Notes under the pieces: generated by a model
The model's database searches: none
Seen by the model: only the letters and a program-made list of their open reading frames with translations
Told to the model about the DNA's origin: nothing
Origin: Gracilariopsis chorda
Lineage: Eukaryota; Rhodophyta; Florideophyceae; Gracilariales; Gracilariaceae
DNA length: 64,000 nucleotides
Direction: 5' to 3'
Assembly (NCBI GenBank): GCA_003194525.1
Contig: NBIV01000035.1
Coordinates: 124,001 to 188,000, forward strand
Shown: in pieces, positions 11,648-22,655 of the stretch
Position numbering within the stretch: position 1 is the stretch's first letter
How the letters are laid out: every line of letters starts with the position of its first letter
Position numbers and translations under genes: made by a program

Positions 11648-12646
11648 TTAAAGGTGTGTCAGATTCAATGAAAACAACTCCATTAGCAAGAGATAGTTGT
11701 CGTTGCTCATATAAACAGGTGTCAGTGGAACGGCATGAAGACTGGACTGTTTGGTAGTAACTTCAACCCAGACTTGGGTTTCCGGAGGAATTTGCCCAGA
11801 TCTAGCAACTTCCAACTTGGTCGAAACTGGGCTGGAATCTTGTGCGTTTTGAGCTTTCGGTAGCGGGGCATGTCTCCGCGTCGCGGCTCTCATCGGTTTC
11901 CGAATAATCGGGATATGGGAACCATCTGCCATTTCCACAATCCGTTTACGGGGACGGATCGCTTCCACCCAGCGGTCGCAAAAATCACAGCCGAGTATAA
12001 CCGGTGCTGCGAGGGATTCACAGACGATGAAGTTCAATTGTACCAAACAAGTACCAAGTCTGACAACGAGATTGATATACCCTGAAGTACGAATCGGGCG
12101 ATTGTTCGCATCAGCAATATCCAATGCTGGACCAAATCGAATGTTCTCCCGAAGCTCGGGTGGTACCAAATCTTGATGTATTAAGTTCAGGGCCGCTCCT
12201 GTATCAAGAACAGACAACTGACGAACCATGAACTGGTTGGACAGGCCGAGGTCAGCGTAAACCTTATAATTCCTCTTGGCCATAACAAATATTCTATCCG
12301 GGATAAGGAGATTGCGGGACCGTACCCATGGACGACGCAAAACACTAAGGTGTTCCGAATCAACTTCTGTGGCAGCCATCTTCCTCGAGAGGATTCTAAC
12401 AGCTGGGGAGCGAAGCGTCGGCGCCTCGGGCGTCTTCAGCCTCGGCTCAGACGACGCCCCTCCTACAGGGGAGACTCCAAAGTTTAGTTTTTTGGGACCG
12501 GTGCCTCTGGTTGTTGGAGACTTCCATCCGAGAAATTCACAGGATCCCCAGTCGCCAGTACGGTGCTTTCCACAACGTTCCTGCTCGGTGCCGGTATTGC
12601 GGAGAGGGTCTAACGGCCATAACCTCAAGATTGGTTCAACACCCAC
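11648..12646 (-). pseudogene. Retroviral-type aspartic protease and linker, gypsy element 1
   Basis: The 332-residue frame includes a flap-type aspartic protease domain: SVLDTGAALNLIHQDL holds the catalytic DTG-type triad, and APVILGCDFCDRW is the ILG strand that follows it in this family. The upstream third contains a short cysteine/histidine stretch (ERCGKHRTGDWGSC) that could be a worn CCHC knuckle at the end of gag. The C-terminus reads into the RT linker, where a frameshift separates it from the next ORF. Element 2 has the same domain at 16891-17200. Confidence 0.75.
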
Positions 12647-12782
12647 TTGGCTACCTCATAGGCTATTTAACGAACCCGAGCCTGAACTTCCGGGGGGTAA
12701 AGCTTCGTACTGAGCGACGATGGTCGACCTTTCCCGTGCAGGGAGAGTACATTGCGTAGAGAGAGGCCTAAGGGCATAGCAA

Positions 12783-14502
12783 TCATATCAAATTACCGAG
12801 TTCGGCGCGTCTCGCGGACGCGAGTCCACTCGACGGGGTGGTATGTTCTCCTTCCAACCAGCGACTGAATCTTGTTGTGCGACCTGCATAAGGAATAGCA
12901 GATGCCACTATTCGGTTTCCATGAGCATATAATGCTGCATCACTTTCTGACGATGGAACCGAAGTTGACGGTAAATCTGAAGTGCCGATCGAATCAAGGT
13001 TACTGCCAACGAGGTGTACATGATCCTCATCAGGACTAAAACGGTGAGCACAAGAATGGCTCGCCATTGAGTCAGATCCCCCTACAAAGAGTACTCTCCT
13101 ACCTTTCGGCTTCTCCCGCGCTCGCAGCGTATCTCCCTCCGCTTGTGCGTATTGGACCAACTCTAGGTAGGTGATTTTTTTGTGCTCTTCCCGGTGTCGG
13201 GCAGCCAATGCCCGGATTGCGGGATTCAATACGTCGACAAACATGGCACATCTCTCCTGAGAAGGGAGAACTTTACTGCATCGGTGAAACGCCTTATTCA
13301 AGTGCGTCGAATAAGTCATCTCGGTTTCATCGGGACGTTGCTTAGTATCCCTCAGAGCCAGGGTCGTCTGCTGGATTGCTTGTCCAGTAGCATATGACCT
13401 TAAAAGGTATTGAACCGCTTCCGGCCAGTTCGTGACACCGCCTTCCGAGGCTCTAGAGGACCCACGGACGGAGTTAAACTGATCTTCAGCTGAACTCTTG
13501 AGTTAATACGGGAGAGCCAGATACGCCTGTCCTTCGTTCATACCGAGTGCATCGGCTTCTTGAACGAACCTCGCGAGTAACTATAGCACCAGGATCGGGT
13601 ATTCACCAGTAAACTCTCGCTTATTCATGGCGATTCCGAGTCTTCGGATATAGTTCTTCACCTTACCAGTACTTCTCGAGGTACGTTGACCAGAGGACTT
13701 CTGCAATCCATAATAAAGATACGAAAGCAACTTCCGATATAATGGATTAGTAGGCTTCAATTCCTTCAGTCCAGGACACTTCTTACCCTTCTTTCGGGTG
13801 CGGATGGCCCCGTAAGAGGTGTCAGTGACCTTCGACCGAGTATAACGGGAGCGGCGACGACTAACTTTACCCCGATGAATCGGATGAGGAGGACGACGAG
13901 CTCTCCGAGCTGCTGTCGGAATCAGAACCTGATAAATCCGAAAAGGTTTTGAACTTCTTCTTAGACTTGCGACGGTGCCGTTTTTCGGAACGATGATCAG
14001 AAACCTCCGAATCGGAATTATGCCGGTCAGCGGCTTCAACCTCACCATCCATCCGAATTGTGGCTTCCAAGGTATCCAATCGAGCGTGGATTCGATCCGT
14101 GGCAACTCGGAACTCTTCCGTCGTTCGATTGTAACCTTCAACAAAAGCCCTAGGTGCTCCAAAGCTCTCCGAAAATGAGTACATTTCCTGTCTTAGGAGT
14201 CGAATGTCTCCCGAAACATCCCTGACTTGGACGTCATCTAATTTACGCCGAAGTTCGGTCACTTGTTGAAGGAGTTCCACGTGAGCGACAGTGGCGACAT
14301 TCACACGGTTGTCGAACACAGTATACTCCGTAGAGTCCAGTCTCTCTCGAGGGGCTGATGACGGGGTTTCCAGGATGGGTTGTGGGGCCGTTTGGGCAGC
14401 AAACTCTTGAGGTCCGGGTTCTATTGAGCGTGCATTCCGGTTATTCGGGTCGTTCACAGTTGTATGCATCTTCGGAGCGGAGAACCGAGATCTAGGAGGC
14501 AC
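12783..14502 (-). pseudogene. Gag region, gypsy element 1 (broken into three frames)
   Basis: Three minus-strand frames cover gag. 14502-13867 begins with MPPRSRFSAPK and contains a coiled-coil-like segment (ELLQQVTELRRKLDDVQVRD), then a serine/aspartate run at its end. 14162-13581 holds KCPGLKELKPTNPLYRKLLS. 13319-12783 holds a capsid-like helical segment (CSKVLPSQERCAMFVDVLNP). Each has a clear counterpart in element 2 (15691-16857), for example GRKYLGLSKLKPMNPHYRNL, which supports the assignment. At least two frameshifts and a stop separate the parts. Gag would form the particle that packages the element's RNA. Confidence 0.7.
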
Positions 14503-14756
14503 CGATGATCGGGAACGTCCGAATTGACGGACCGGGACCTCGATGACTGAGGATTGGGCGGCATGCTGCAGATAGCCAACCGATACTCGGGACGACAGTA
14601 TAACCTCACCAAATTTCCGAACTGCGGGGAAAGAAAAGAGAATCGACTTCGATCGAACCCAAGCGACTGGGTAACCAAAAGAGACGTTTCTCGAAAACGA
14701 GACAAAGTACTTGCAATACCAACACTCATCAGAGTAAGATTTGATCTTAATCTCTT

Positions 14757-15494
14757 CTAAGTCAGGAGACCAAAATGTGGAGCAAAACCCTGCGATGGGT
14801 GATGTCCACCGGATGTCCAGAGTCTGCCCCCTTTAGAGGTGACCTGGAGTGAAAAGAGCCCCCTGTACGTGCTCAGTGCTAGGCACGCCATGTATAAGAC
14901 CGGAGACGGTTGCTGGATATACCTAAAGAGGTGGGCAAGAAGGGATAATATGACGAACGGTATTGGCGGCGAACCTAAGTGAAACGGGGCAGAAGACGAC
15001 AGCAAGCGGTACCATAGGACGGTGAGTGTGCTCGGGACACAACACCGGGATCGATTCCAAGTACCGTTCGACAAGCGGGAACAGGTCCGTAGGTGGATTG
15101 AAAGCGATAATATTAACCAAAGAAATATCCTATACAGAAACGGAAACCGATCGGAGTCTCGGGACGACGCTGGTCCCTGAAAAGAAGGTGACAAACGATA
15201 AAGTGTTTCCTAGTTGACCCTGAGGGGTAGACGCACCAGAGTCCAACGTGGTTACCCTCCGCGAGGAGTTGTAAACCTACGCAGATGGTTACGACTATCG
15301 CCCGGTGTTCGGGAAGGAGACACGACTCAGTTACCGTTTACTGTGGGGGAGGTGAGGGGAGCTCAACCTGCCTTAAGTAGGCTCTACAACTGCAAAAGTG
15401 TAATAGCTATCTAAACATATGTGTACACCTCACGTGGTCCACGCACATGGCTAGCCCGCTGTCAGGGTGCCCTCGCACGGCTGTGCCGCCCACA
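14757..15494 (-). repeat. 5' LTR of gypsy element 1
   Basis: Read on the minus strand from 15494, this begins TGTGGGCGGCACAG and runs to about 14757. It is homologous to the LTR of element 2 at 23221-24003. Shared anchors include TAGAGC followed by CTACTTA, GCTCTTTTCACT followed by ACCTCT, and GGTTTTGCTC followed by ACA near the end. It lies just upstream of gag in the minus direction, as a 5' LTR should. The exact 3' limit is uncertain. The leader at 14503-14756 has no gene; I could not identify a primer-binding site with confidence. Confidence 0.6.
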
Positions 15495-15690
15495 ATCACC
15501 TGGTAGGTGTCCAGCGTACCCGGTATACCACTTGTACCCAGGTCGGACATCCAAATCACCAGTGATGGTTACCATTACTTCCGGTTCCAAAACAACCCAA
15601 AATGGGGTGTGCCTCGTAGCCATATCCACGTCACCTTGCGAGGTACCATAGTGTACCTGAAAGAAGCGATCCCCGAAATCACGGATTCCA
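15495..15690 (+). other. Junction segment between the two head-to-head gypsy elements
   Basis: This segment lies between the LTR of element 1 and the recognisable gag of element 2. A plus-strand frame at 15507-15728 reads as a plausible soluble peptide (SDIQITSDGYHYFRFQNN) that I do not recognise. It may be a relic of the 5' part of element 2 or a third sequence trapped at the junction. Confidence 0.3.
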
Positions 15691-16857
15691 TTGCTCCACA
15701 ATGTGGAGCTCTTAAAGGGTGTAAGTGAACTTCGGCGTATAATAGATGACGCCCAATTGAGGGATGTTTCAGGTGATATTCGTACCCTGGGACAGGATGT
15801 GAACTCCATTTTGGAAATTCTTGGTACGCCTGGGGTTTTTATTCAGGAGTATCGCACCGTTGTGGAGGACTTCCGTAACAGATTGGACCGTTTCCAATAA
15901 CGTTTGGATTCCTTGGATGCAATAATCCTAACGGATGAAGGGGTTGACGCCAAGAAGGAAGAATCCGACGTTTCGGAAGACTCGGGTCACTGCTCCGTTA
16001 AACGGAACCACTGCAAGCCAAAAAGGGAAGTCCACCTCCAAGAAGATTCATCGGACTCTAATTTGAATCATTCGTCGTCGAGTTCGTCTTCCGGTTCTTC
16101 GGATTTTGAGGATGGACGTCGCTGGTTCGGTACGTCACGGTCCAAGGATACTTATACCTCTCAAGGGGCCATCCGCTCAAGCGAGAAAGGTAGGAAGTAC
16201 CTCGGACTGAGCAAATTGAAGCCGATGAATCCGCATTATCGTAACCTACTGTCGTGCCGTTGTTATCGGTTGGATAATTTTTCGGGAAATCGTTCATCCC
16301 GTGGAACGGGTACTGTCAAGGACTACATCAAGAGGATGGGCATGACCCTACGGAGGAGGGAATTCTTAGAAGAGGACCGAATTCTGGTGCTTGATTTCCT
16401 TGCCCGGTATGTCCAGGAGTCTGATATCCTCGGTATGAGTGAAGCGCAGGCATATCTCGCCTTACCCTAGTTTGTAAAGGGAATGGCAGTGGATCATTTG
16501 AACTCCGTCCGCGGAACTTCTCGAGCCTCGGAAGGAGCAGTTACATGTTGGCCCGAAGCGGTACAGTACCTCTTAAAGTCATACGCAACTAATGATGAGA
16601 TTCAAGACGCTGTTTTTGCTGTGCGTGACACACGGCAGAGACTTGGGAGTCTCCCCTACAGGGGGGCGTCTTCTGAGCCGAGGTTGAAGATGCCCGACGC
16701 GCCCAAGCCTTCCTCCCCAACACACACCATACTTTCGAGGACAACGGGTGACACAGACGTTAACTCGGAACACCTTGGTGTACTACGTCACCCATGGATA
16801 CGTTCCAGTAACTTCCGTATTCCAGATCGAGTTTTGGTCATGGCCAGTTGCAAATAA
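15691..16857 (+). pseudogene. Gag region, gypsy element 2
   Basis: Frames 15691-15900, 15904-16470 and 16483-16857 are collinear in one phase, separated by stops (TAA at 15898-15900, TAG at 16468-16470). The first part matches gag of element 1 (ELRRIIDDAQLRDVSGDIR against ELRRKLDDVQVRDVSGDIR). A serine-rich run follows, then a basic block with GRKYLGLSKLKPMNPHYRNL. The capsid segment seen in element 1 at 13319-12783 appears shortened here: after VRDTRQRLGSLPYRG the frame goes straight to the protease linker. The N-terminal ~90 residues of gag are absent. Confidence 0.7.
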
Positions 16858-18414
16858 AGCGTTTTTGCCAATATCGGCCTCTCCAACCAGTTGATGGTTC
16901 GTCAATTATCTGTCCTGGATACAGGAGCAGCTCCTAACTTAATCCATGTGGATTTGATCTCATCTACTCTTCGGGCTTTTATGAAATACGGTCCAGGCCT
17001 GGATATCGCAGATTCGAATAATAGCCCGTTGCGGACGGTTGGATCGATTACCGTCATGATGAGGTTTGGAACCTATTTGGTACAATTGGACTTTGTGGTC
17101 TGCCAGTCTCTCGCTCTCCAATCATTTTGGCTTGTGACGTTTGTGACGGGGTTTTGGGAGCTATCCGTCCTCGGACTCGAACAGGGGAACTCGAAGATGG
17201 TTCTACCATGCTCATCGTTCGAAAACCCATGAAGGGTGCTGCGCGAAAGCGTGTTCCATTACCCGTTGCTAAAGAGATTCCGAAGAAGGACCCCGTCTCC
17301 ACAAAGTTGCGGTTAGCAAAATCAGTTGCGATTCCACCGGAAGCTCGAGTGTGGGTTACAGTTACTACAAAGCAGCACCGTGAACATGTGTTTCAACCCC
17401 GTTCGGCACTCTACGAACGGCATCAGCTCGCTCTAGTGAATGAAATTGTCTCCGTGGAACCGGATAAACCTTTCAAGGTTCTAGTGGCCACCATTGGCAA
17501 AACCACCCAATGGTTAGTCAAAAACCAGATTCTGGGTTCTGTTCTTCCACACCCGACAGCGTTCGTGCCGAAAAAGATCTCTATTCCAGAGGTGTTCGGC
17601 GTGACAGACCCTAAGGAGGGGGAGGACACCGCTAAAACCGCGGAAAATGGTGGAGATACACCAGTGATCTCGGGTTCGGAACGCTCGGAACCTCTGAAGG
17701 TTAACACCCTGCCACCAGGTACAGAAAAGACGGATCCTGTTGAACAATCAGAGAAGCTTAATCTTGAACATGTACCCGAATCTCACCGGGAGAAGCTGAG
17801 GGACATGCTTCGTGAATTTACTCCCATTTGGGATGGCTCCCTGGAAACTATAGGGATTACAGAACATTGCATTGATATGCTTCCGAACACTCGGTTCATT
17901 GCGCAACAGGCTTACAGGCCAGGACCGAAAGCTCGGGAAGAGGAAAAGACCCAAGTGGAGAAGATGTTAAGAGATGGCGTCATTGAGCACGTCCAATCTC
18001 CTTGGGCCTCACCAGTGGTGTTACTTCCGAAACCGGATAAATCATGGCGTTTCTGCGTTGATTATAGACGCTTGAATGCGGTAAACTTCCAGGACGTATA
18101 CCCGATCCCCCGAATGGATGAATACACCGATTACCTTGGAAGTGCAACTGTTTTCACAGCCCTCGATGCCAATTGGGGTTATTTGCAAGTCCCCATCAGG
18201 GAGAAGGACCGCGATAACACGACTTTTGTGTGTCATCAACGACTATTCCGATTCAATCGTATGCCCTTTGGCTTAACCAATGCTCTCACAACGTTTCAAC
18301 GCGCGATGGATATTTTGTTGCCCACTTTAAGTGGAAAACGTGTCTCGTCTACCTTGACGATATCATTGTCTTCTCCAACAATCTGGATGACCACTTAGCC
18401 CACGAGAAAGTTAC
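16858..18414 (+). pseudogene. Protease and reverse transcriptase, gypsy element 2 (3' part deleted)
   Basis: Protease: QLSVLDTGAAPNLIHVDL (ORF 16891-17232). The frame then shifts, and 17127-18398 covers the linker and RT, with SPVVLLPKPDKSWRFCVDYR, IPRMDEYTDYLGSATVF and RMPFGLTNALTTFQ. Near 18310-18330 it shifts again. The catalytic YLDDIIVFSNNLDDHLAH lies in the ORF at 18230-18424. The sequence then jumps directly to integrase, so RT thumb, RNase H and the N-terminal integrase zinc domain are missing. The enzyme cannot be functional. Confidence 0.8.
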
Positions 18415-19728
18415 TTGCTATTGATAACTGACAGGTTCTCGAAGCTGGTAAGAACAGTACCGCTTAACCGAATTACTGCCAAAGCGGTGGCGCAAGCCTC
18501 TGTGACCTACTGGGTATTCGTCTACGGACCGCCGGTGCAGTTACTATGCGACAACGGATCCCAATTTGCATCAAAGTTCTTTCAACACCTCTGTCGCATC
18601 CTAGATATCCGGAATCTGTTTGTAACTACGTATCACCCTCAGGGGAATGGCCAGGTAGAGAGGTTTAACCACACAATGCTCAATGAATTGAGATCTTACG
18701 TTGCGGATCACCTAAAGGAATGGGACCTGTACACGGACGCCATTACATATGCGTATACCACCCAGGTACATCTGGTAGCAACTTTGTCTCCATTTGAGTT
18801 GGTGTTGTCAAGGATACCGCCATCGGTTGCAATTAAAGCTAAGCCAACCCTGCCTAATTACCCTTCACCGGGGTTATATCGTAATTCCTAGAAGGCCTGT
18901 CTAACCAGAATGGTTCCGTTAGCCCAAATGGCTATGGAGAAAGCTCAACTCGCTTCCAAGCGGAATGTTGACAGCAAGGTCCGCCGACCCCTACCCCGAC
19001 TGCAGGCGAACGACTGGGTGGCACTCCGAAAGGAGTATCATAACCCTGAAAATGAACGCCGTCATAAGCTATCTCCGATCGCGGAAGGACCCTACCGTGT
19101 GGTATCTTTCTCCACGGAAACAATGGTACTGGATAGAAACACCCGCCACGAGTGGATCTCAAGTGATCGCGTCGCTTGAGTGCCAAAACCAAACCTGAAG
19201 GTCGTCACATAACCTACAACCCTTCCAGGGGAACCTACACCGGCTGAACCGCACGGTGCAGAAAACACTGAGTTACGCCCCGTGATTATGCCGCACCCAG
19301 ATCGGGGACTAACCCATCTATCGGAATTTTTGGATACTAAGGACACTGAATCTAAATTCTCAAAGGCTCAGCCAACTGGCTCTAACAGAGTTACTCCCCC
19401 ACCCGAGGTTTTACGAACCCCCAAGGCTCCGCCTAAGGAGGGGGAGGAGAACGGAAATACCACTTTGGTTACTCTGGCGTCGCCCGGTCTACCCACTTAT
19501 GAAACTCCTACTCAAAACCGTTGGACGGCTTCTTTCGATACCCCGTGCAGGGCTCTCAACGCTCTCGCAGCCCAGGTTGACGATGCCGTCAGCAATGAAG
19601 ATAGTAACCCTATTAAAGAAGACACTGTCGGGGCTGTCGGGCCCGATTCCAGTAATGCTTCCGAGGCACTTGATACTCGCATCGGAGTTCGCAATACCGT
19701 AAAAAAAGTCGGTCTCGGCCAATCCTGA
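18415..19728 (+). pseudogene. Integrase core, C-terminal domain and tail, gypsy element 2
   Basis: The frame begins at LLITDRFSKLVRTVPLNR, part-way through the integrase core. It keeps LLCDNGSQFASK (second catalytic D) and HPQGNGQVERFNHT (catalytic E); the first catalytic D is lost with the deletion. The C-terminal module is at 18910-19179 (NERRHKLSPIAEGPYRVVSF), after a stop at 18889-18891. A P/S/T/E-rich tail runs from 19282 to 19728 and corresponds to the tail of element 1. Phase is the same as gag and chromodomain, consistent with one ancestral gag-pol frame. Confidence 0.82.
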
Positions 19729-20364
19729 TCACCTGGTAGTCGCTGACCGGCATGCAGAGGAATCCTACGAGGACGTTGACCATATATGGACCGCCCTGTG
19801 GTGCTGGGATTAACAGAACCCCGACGGAGGCACTTTGGAAACCTTGGAAGAGGAGAAGTAAGGATTACAAACCTGCGAGAGGAGAGTACGCTGTGCAACC
19901 ACGTCAGTGGACAGACACCATGTATGGTGGGAGATATCAGCAGAAAGCCGGCGCAAGGCGGCTGCAGTGCAGCAGAAACCGCGCTTACAAGTGCCCCCCG
20001 CTCGGTGGCCCATTTTGGGAACGGTCACTACAATGGAGGCGCGTATCAAAGCTTATGGCGCTCAGGCCCTGACTCCCAGCCATTGAGGTTGGAGAAATCC
20101 CGGTGTGTGGGTGAACTGCCACCTGGCACATGGAGCGGAGCGTGAAGCTCTCCCGTCACAACGGTTCAGGTCGACGAACTAGTTAATCCCAACCGGGAAT
20201 CGAGAAGCTACCACGTTGTGGTTCTTAGCCCGTCACGATCGTTGTGATATCCGCCGTAGTCAGGGAGACCTCAGCTGTCAGAAGAACCCACTTCCGGGGC
20301 ATTTTGACCCCGGTGTCGGGTACAGTACGTTCTTTGGCACAACAGCTCTTGCGTAGCCCGGAGG
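19729..20364 (+). other. Degraded linker between integrase tail and chromodomain
   Basis: This carries broken plus-strand frames (for example 19752-20072, 19786-20145, 20244-20708) rich in G, R and P without a recognised domain. It is probably worn polyprotein sequence. No RNA gene or promoter feature stood out. Confidence 0.4.
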
Positions 20365-20661
20365 GTGGCGTCTCTCGAAGAAAAGAAAGTCAGACCCCGC
20401 CCCAAGGGGGAACGACCCTCAACGATGGCCAAGGAGACCCAGAAACCCGTTTACTCTCAGGAGTTCGTTATAGACCGCATCGTGCGTCATTTTCATACCC
20501 CAGATGGGGAGATATGCTATCAGGTTTGCTCGTACGGATACTCTCCCGAGGAGGATACCATAAAACCCATCGTCCCCCTTCCGAGTTCTGCGATCCTCTC
20601 TTATCACCGAACAAATCGGTTGGCTTTACCTCCAAACCTGGACGACACCCAGGTTGGGTAA
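20365..20661 (+). pseudogene. Chromodomain, gypsy element 2
   Basis: The 98-residue frame contains YSQEFVIDRIVRHF, then DGEICYQVCSYGYSPEEDTI and LPSSAILSYHR. This follows the chromodomain pattern of an N-terminal Y/V.I..I strand, a Y.V.W.GY....D core and a C-terminal I..Y helix. The usual tryptophan in the third strand is replaced by serine (CSYGY where families have KWKGY or similar). In chromoviruses this domain sits at the integrase C-terminus and directs insertion to histone-marked chromatin. Here it lies about 1.2 kb past the integrase core, in the same phase, separated by stops. Confidence 0.65.
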
Positions 20662-21090
20662 TACGGCAACGGATGCGTATGGACTTGACCTCAGAGCGAG
20701 AGTTGTGAAACTCGAAATATTACAGTTGGAAGAAGTATCTCAAGGAGATAAGAGGAGGGAAACTGATTACCGATTTTCGGTTCGCACCGAGAAAACGGGA
20801 GTTCGTACACTACCCACTACGGTTTAGAAGAAATCGAGGTATGGAAGGACCCACGAAGTGGGAAGAGAAGAAGCAAAGGAACCTTGAAGAGGATTGAGAA
20901 GAAGAAGAAGAAGGCTTAGAAGAGAAAATTTACCACAAGTTAGGTTTATTCAGAAGCTAAGGGGAAACGCAAGCCACGTTTTGTTACCACCAGCCACCAG
21001 GATCACGGAAAGCCTGGAAAAGGATCCGGCTCACCAGTATTGCTATGAAACTGCTGGTAGCTCGCCGCAAAGGCCAGCATCTGGTTCATG
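20662..21090 (+). other. Region after chromodomain, purine-rich, no gene assigned
   Basis: After the chromodomain stop the plus strand is A/G-rich, with a gaagaagaagaagaaggc run around 20899-20917. Short plus-strand frames such as 20894-21097 are strongly basic. I see no domain. It may be the end of the polyprotein or untranslated sequence. Confidence 0.35.
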
Positions 21091-22655
21091 TCAGTGACAC
21101 CCGGAGGAATCGGGATTCCCGCTCGTAGGAGAGCTTTTGCGAACGCTCGCTGCTTGCGGTGTTAACCCGTTACCTTGCGTAGTCCCCATATTCCACCATT
21201 TGGAGACTGCAAGGCCGGAACCGGAAGCACCAGCATTACCCGAAGCCGTGGGAACCGTCCCCGTGTTAAGCATCCCGCCGAGGGGATTGGCTTCCCTATC
21301 CAGGTTTGGACCGTCCAAGTCAATTGGGGGCTCGTATTCGTAGTCCTTTGCATAGACAAACCCTGTGGGGTGAACAATCTGCACCGTGCGCGGGACATCC
21401 TTCAAGGTAAAGGGCATGAGCTTGAGTGAAAAGAGCACCCTCATATGGATCGTACCACATCCAGTTGCCGGAATGCGGATCACTGCGCCACGGAGACCGG
21501 TCATATCCGGAAACGGAATCGCCTCTCTCGGGATGGCTCGCCACGGGCACCTGATCCCACCGCACTCTGTCGATGACGGTCAGGATCAAATTCAAATCAG
21601 CCACATTCGCTTCGGAGCCCCACGCTGGGTATAGATCGAGACGCCGTATGGTGGTCCTCAACAGAGGTGGGATATACCATATCCTGAAATGGTCATAAGT
21701 GTCCCACTGGAGATTTTCCGCAACGTGGGCTCCCCACTTGGCTGCCACAGGGCACCAGTAACCGGAGTGATTATCCTCGACGGGGCGCGACCCCACGTAG
21801 TAGACGCAACTGGCAGGCTCGGCAGAACCCCCACGGGGGACTTCAACTTTACTGAAATGGTCATAAGTGTTCCACTGGAGATGTGCCGCAACGTGGGCTC
21901 CCCGTTCGGCTGCCACAGGGCACCAGTAACCAGAGTGATGATCCTCGATGAGGCGCGACCCCACGTAGTAGACGCAACGGGAAAGCTCGGCAGAACCCCA
22001 ACGGGGAGCTTCAACTTTACTCCACCAGGCGGGAAGGCGAAGATACCTATTAGGCCTCGCCGTATAACGCATTCGTTCAATCTCCACATGGGGGTAAGGA
22101 ACCAAGTACCCATGTCGGGATCTCGCTCGCCACTCGAAGTGCACCCTTCGGTCGAAGTGATACTGCGTGCTGGACCTCTGAAGGTATCGAAACTCTGCCC
22201 TTAGTATGATGACTCCACACGAGCATGTTTGGCTTGATCACGAGGTCTGGCCCATGGAACTACTGTTCAGGGAACCAGGCCAAGGCCGTTCCATAGGAGA
22301 ACTCTCCGTAGGTTCGGAAGTGCGATAAGTCGAACCCGTACGACGGGGTAACTAGACGCTCGTTGCGAGTCCTCTCCATGCGTTGGTAAGCGAGTTTCGG
22401 CATCCCGGCTTGGGCTTGATCCAAAGGTTCCCCGCCTCCGCGGTAGAGCATCTGAGTTTCGATGGCGATACCCGCCCGCCAAAAGGGTGACTGTACCATT
22501 TCGCGAGGACTCCAACCAGAGAGCACGCCATCCTCCACATAGGAGGCGATCAATTCGTCGTCGTCCATTGACGTCGGATGAAACCACGGGCACGGCAGTA
22601 GATACCAGGACCCAACAGAGGATTCCACCTTCGAAGGGACTCGTTCGATATCCAA
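21091..22655 (-). pseudogene. Antisense ORF region between pol and 3' LTR of gypsy element 2
   Basis: Minus-strand frames 22655-22260, 22144-21320 and 21504-21091 run opposite to the host element. The middle one is the longest (274 residues) and contains two tandem 56-residue units. Each has CVYYVGSR, then HSGYWCPVAA, GAHVA and LQW.TYDHF. A third, weakly similar stretch follows (LYPAWGSEANVADLNLIL). The first frame has SWYLLPCPWFHPTSMDDDE. I recognise no family. Antisense ORFs between pol and the 3' LTR are known in some plant gypsy lineages (Tat/Grande type); relation to those is not shown. Alternatively these frames are pieces of another minus-strand element inserted here. Confidence 0.45.
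21686..22021. repeat. Tandem duplication, two 168-bp units
   Basis: Unit 1 starts at 21686 and unit 2 at 21854, both with gaaatggtcataagtgt followed by ccactggagat and ending with cttcaactttact. The period of 168 bp is exactly 56 codons, so the duplication keeps the frame of the minus-strand ORF at 22144-21320. The units differ at scattered sites, so the duplication is not very recent. Confidence 0.85.

Larger units (their letters stand above)
7489..15494 (-). mobile_element. Ty3/gypsy chromovirus-like retrotransposon 1 (minus strand, 3' end lost)
   Basis: Reading leftwards from 15494: 5' LTR (15494-14757), gag (14502-12783), protease (12646-11648), reverse transcriptase (11609-10236), RNase H and integrase (10223-8633), and a proline/serine-rich tail to about 8198. 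The order protease-RT-RNase H-integrase is that of Metaviridae. The protein is close to that of the plus-strand element at 15495-24003 in every domain, so they are related families. The left end adjoins copy 1 of the methyltransferase-SET transposon at about 7489 with no 3' LTR or chromodomain found. Several frameshifts and stops make it inactive. Confidence 0.85.

Noticed and set aside
15460..15480. TGTCAGGG as the start of a plus-strand 5' LTR for gypsy element 2
   Set aside because: Only the first bases resemble the 23221 LTR; the same stretch fits better as the start of the minus-strand LTR of element 1, which reads TGTGGG from 15494.
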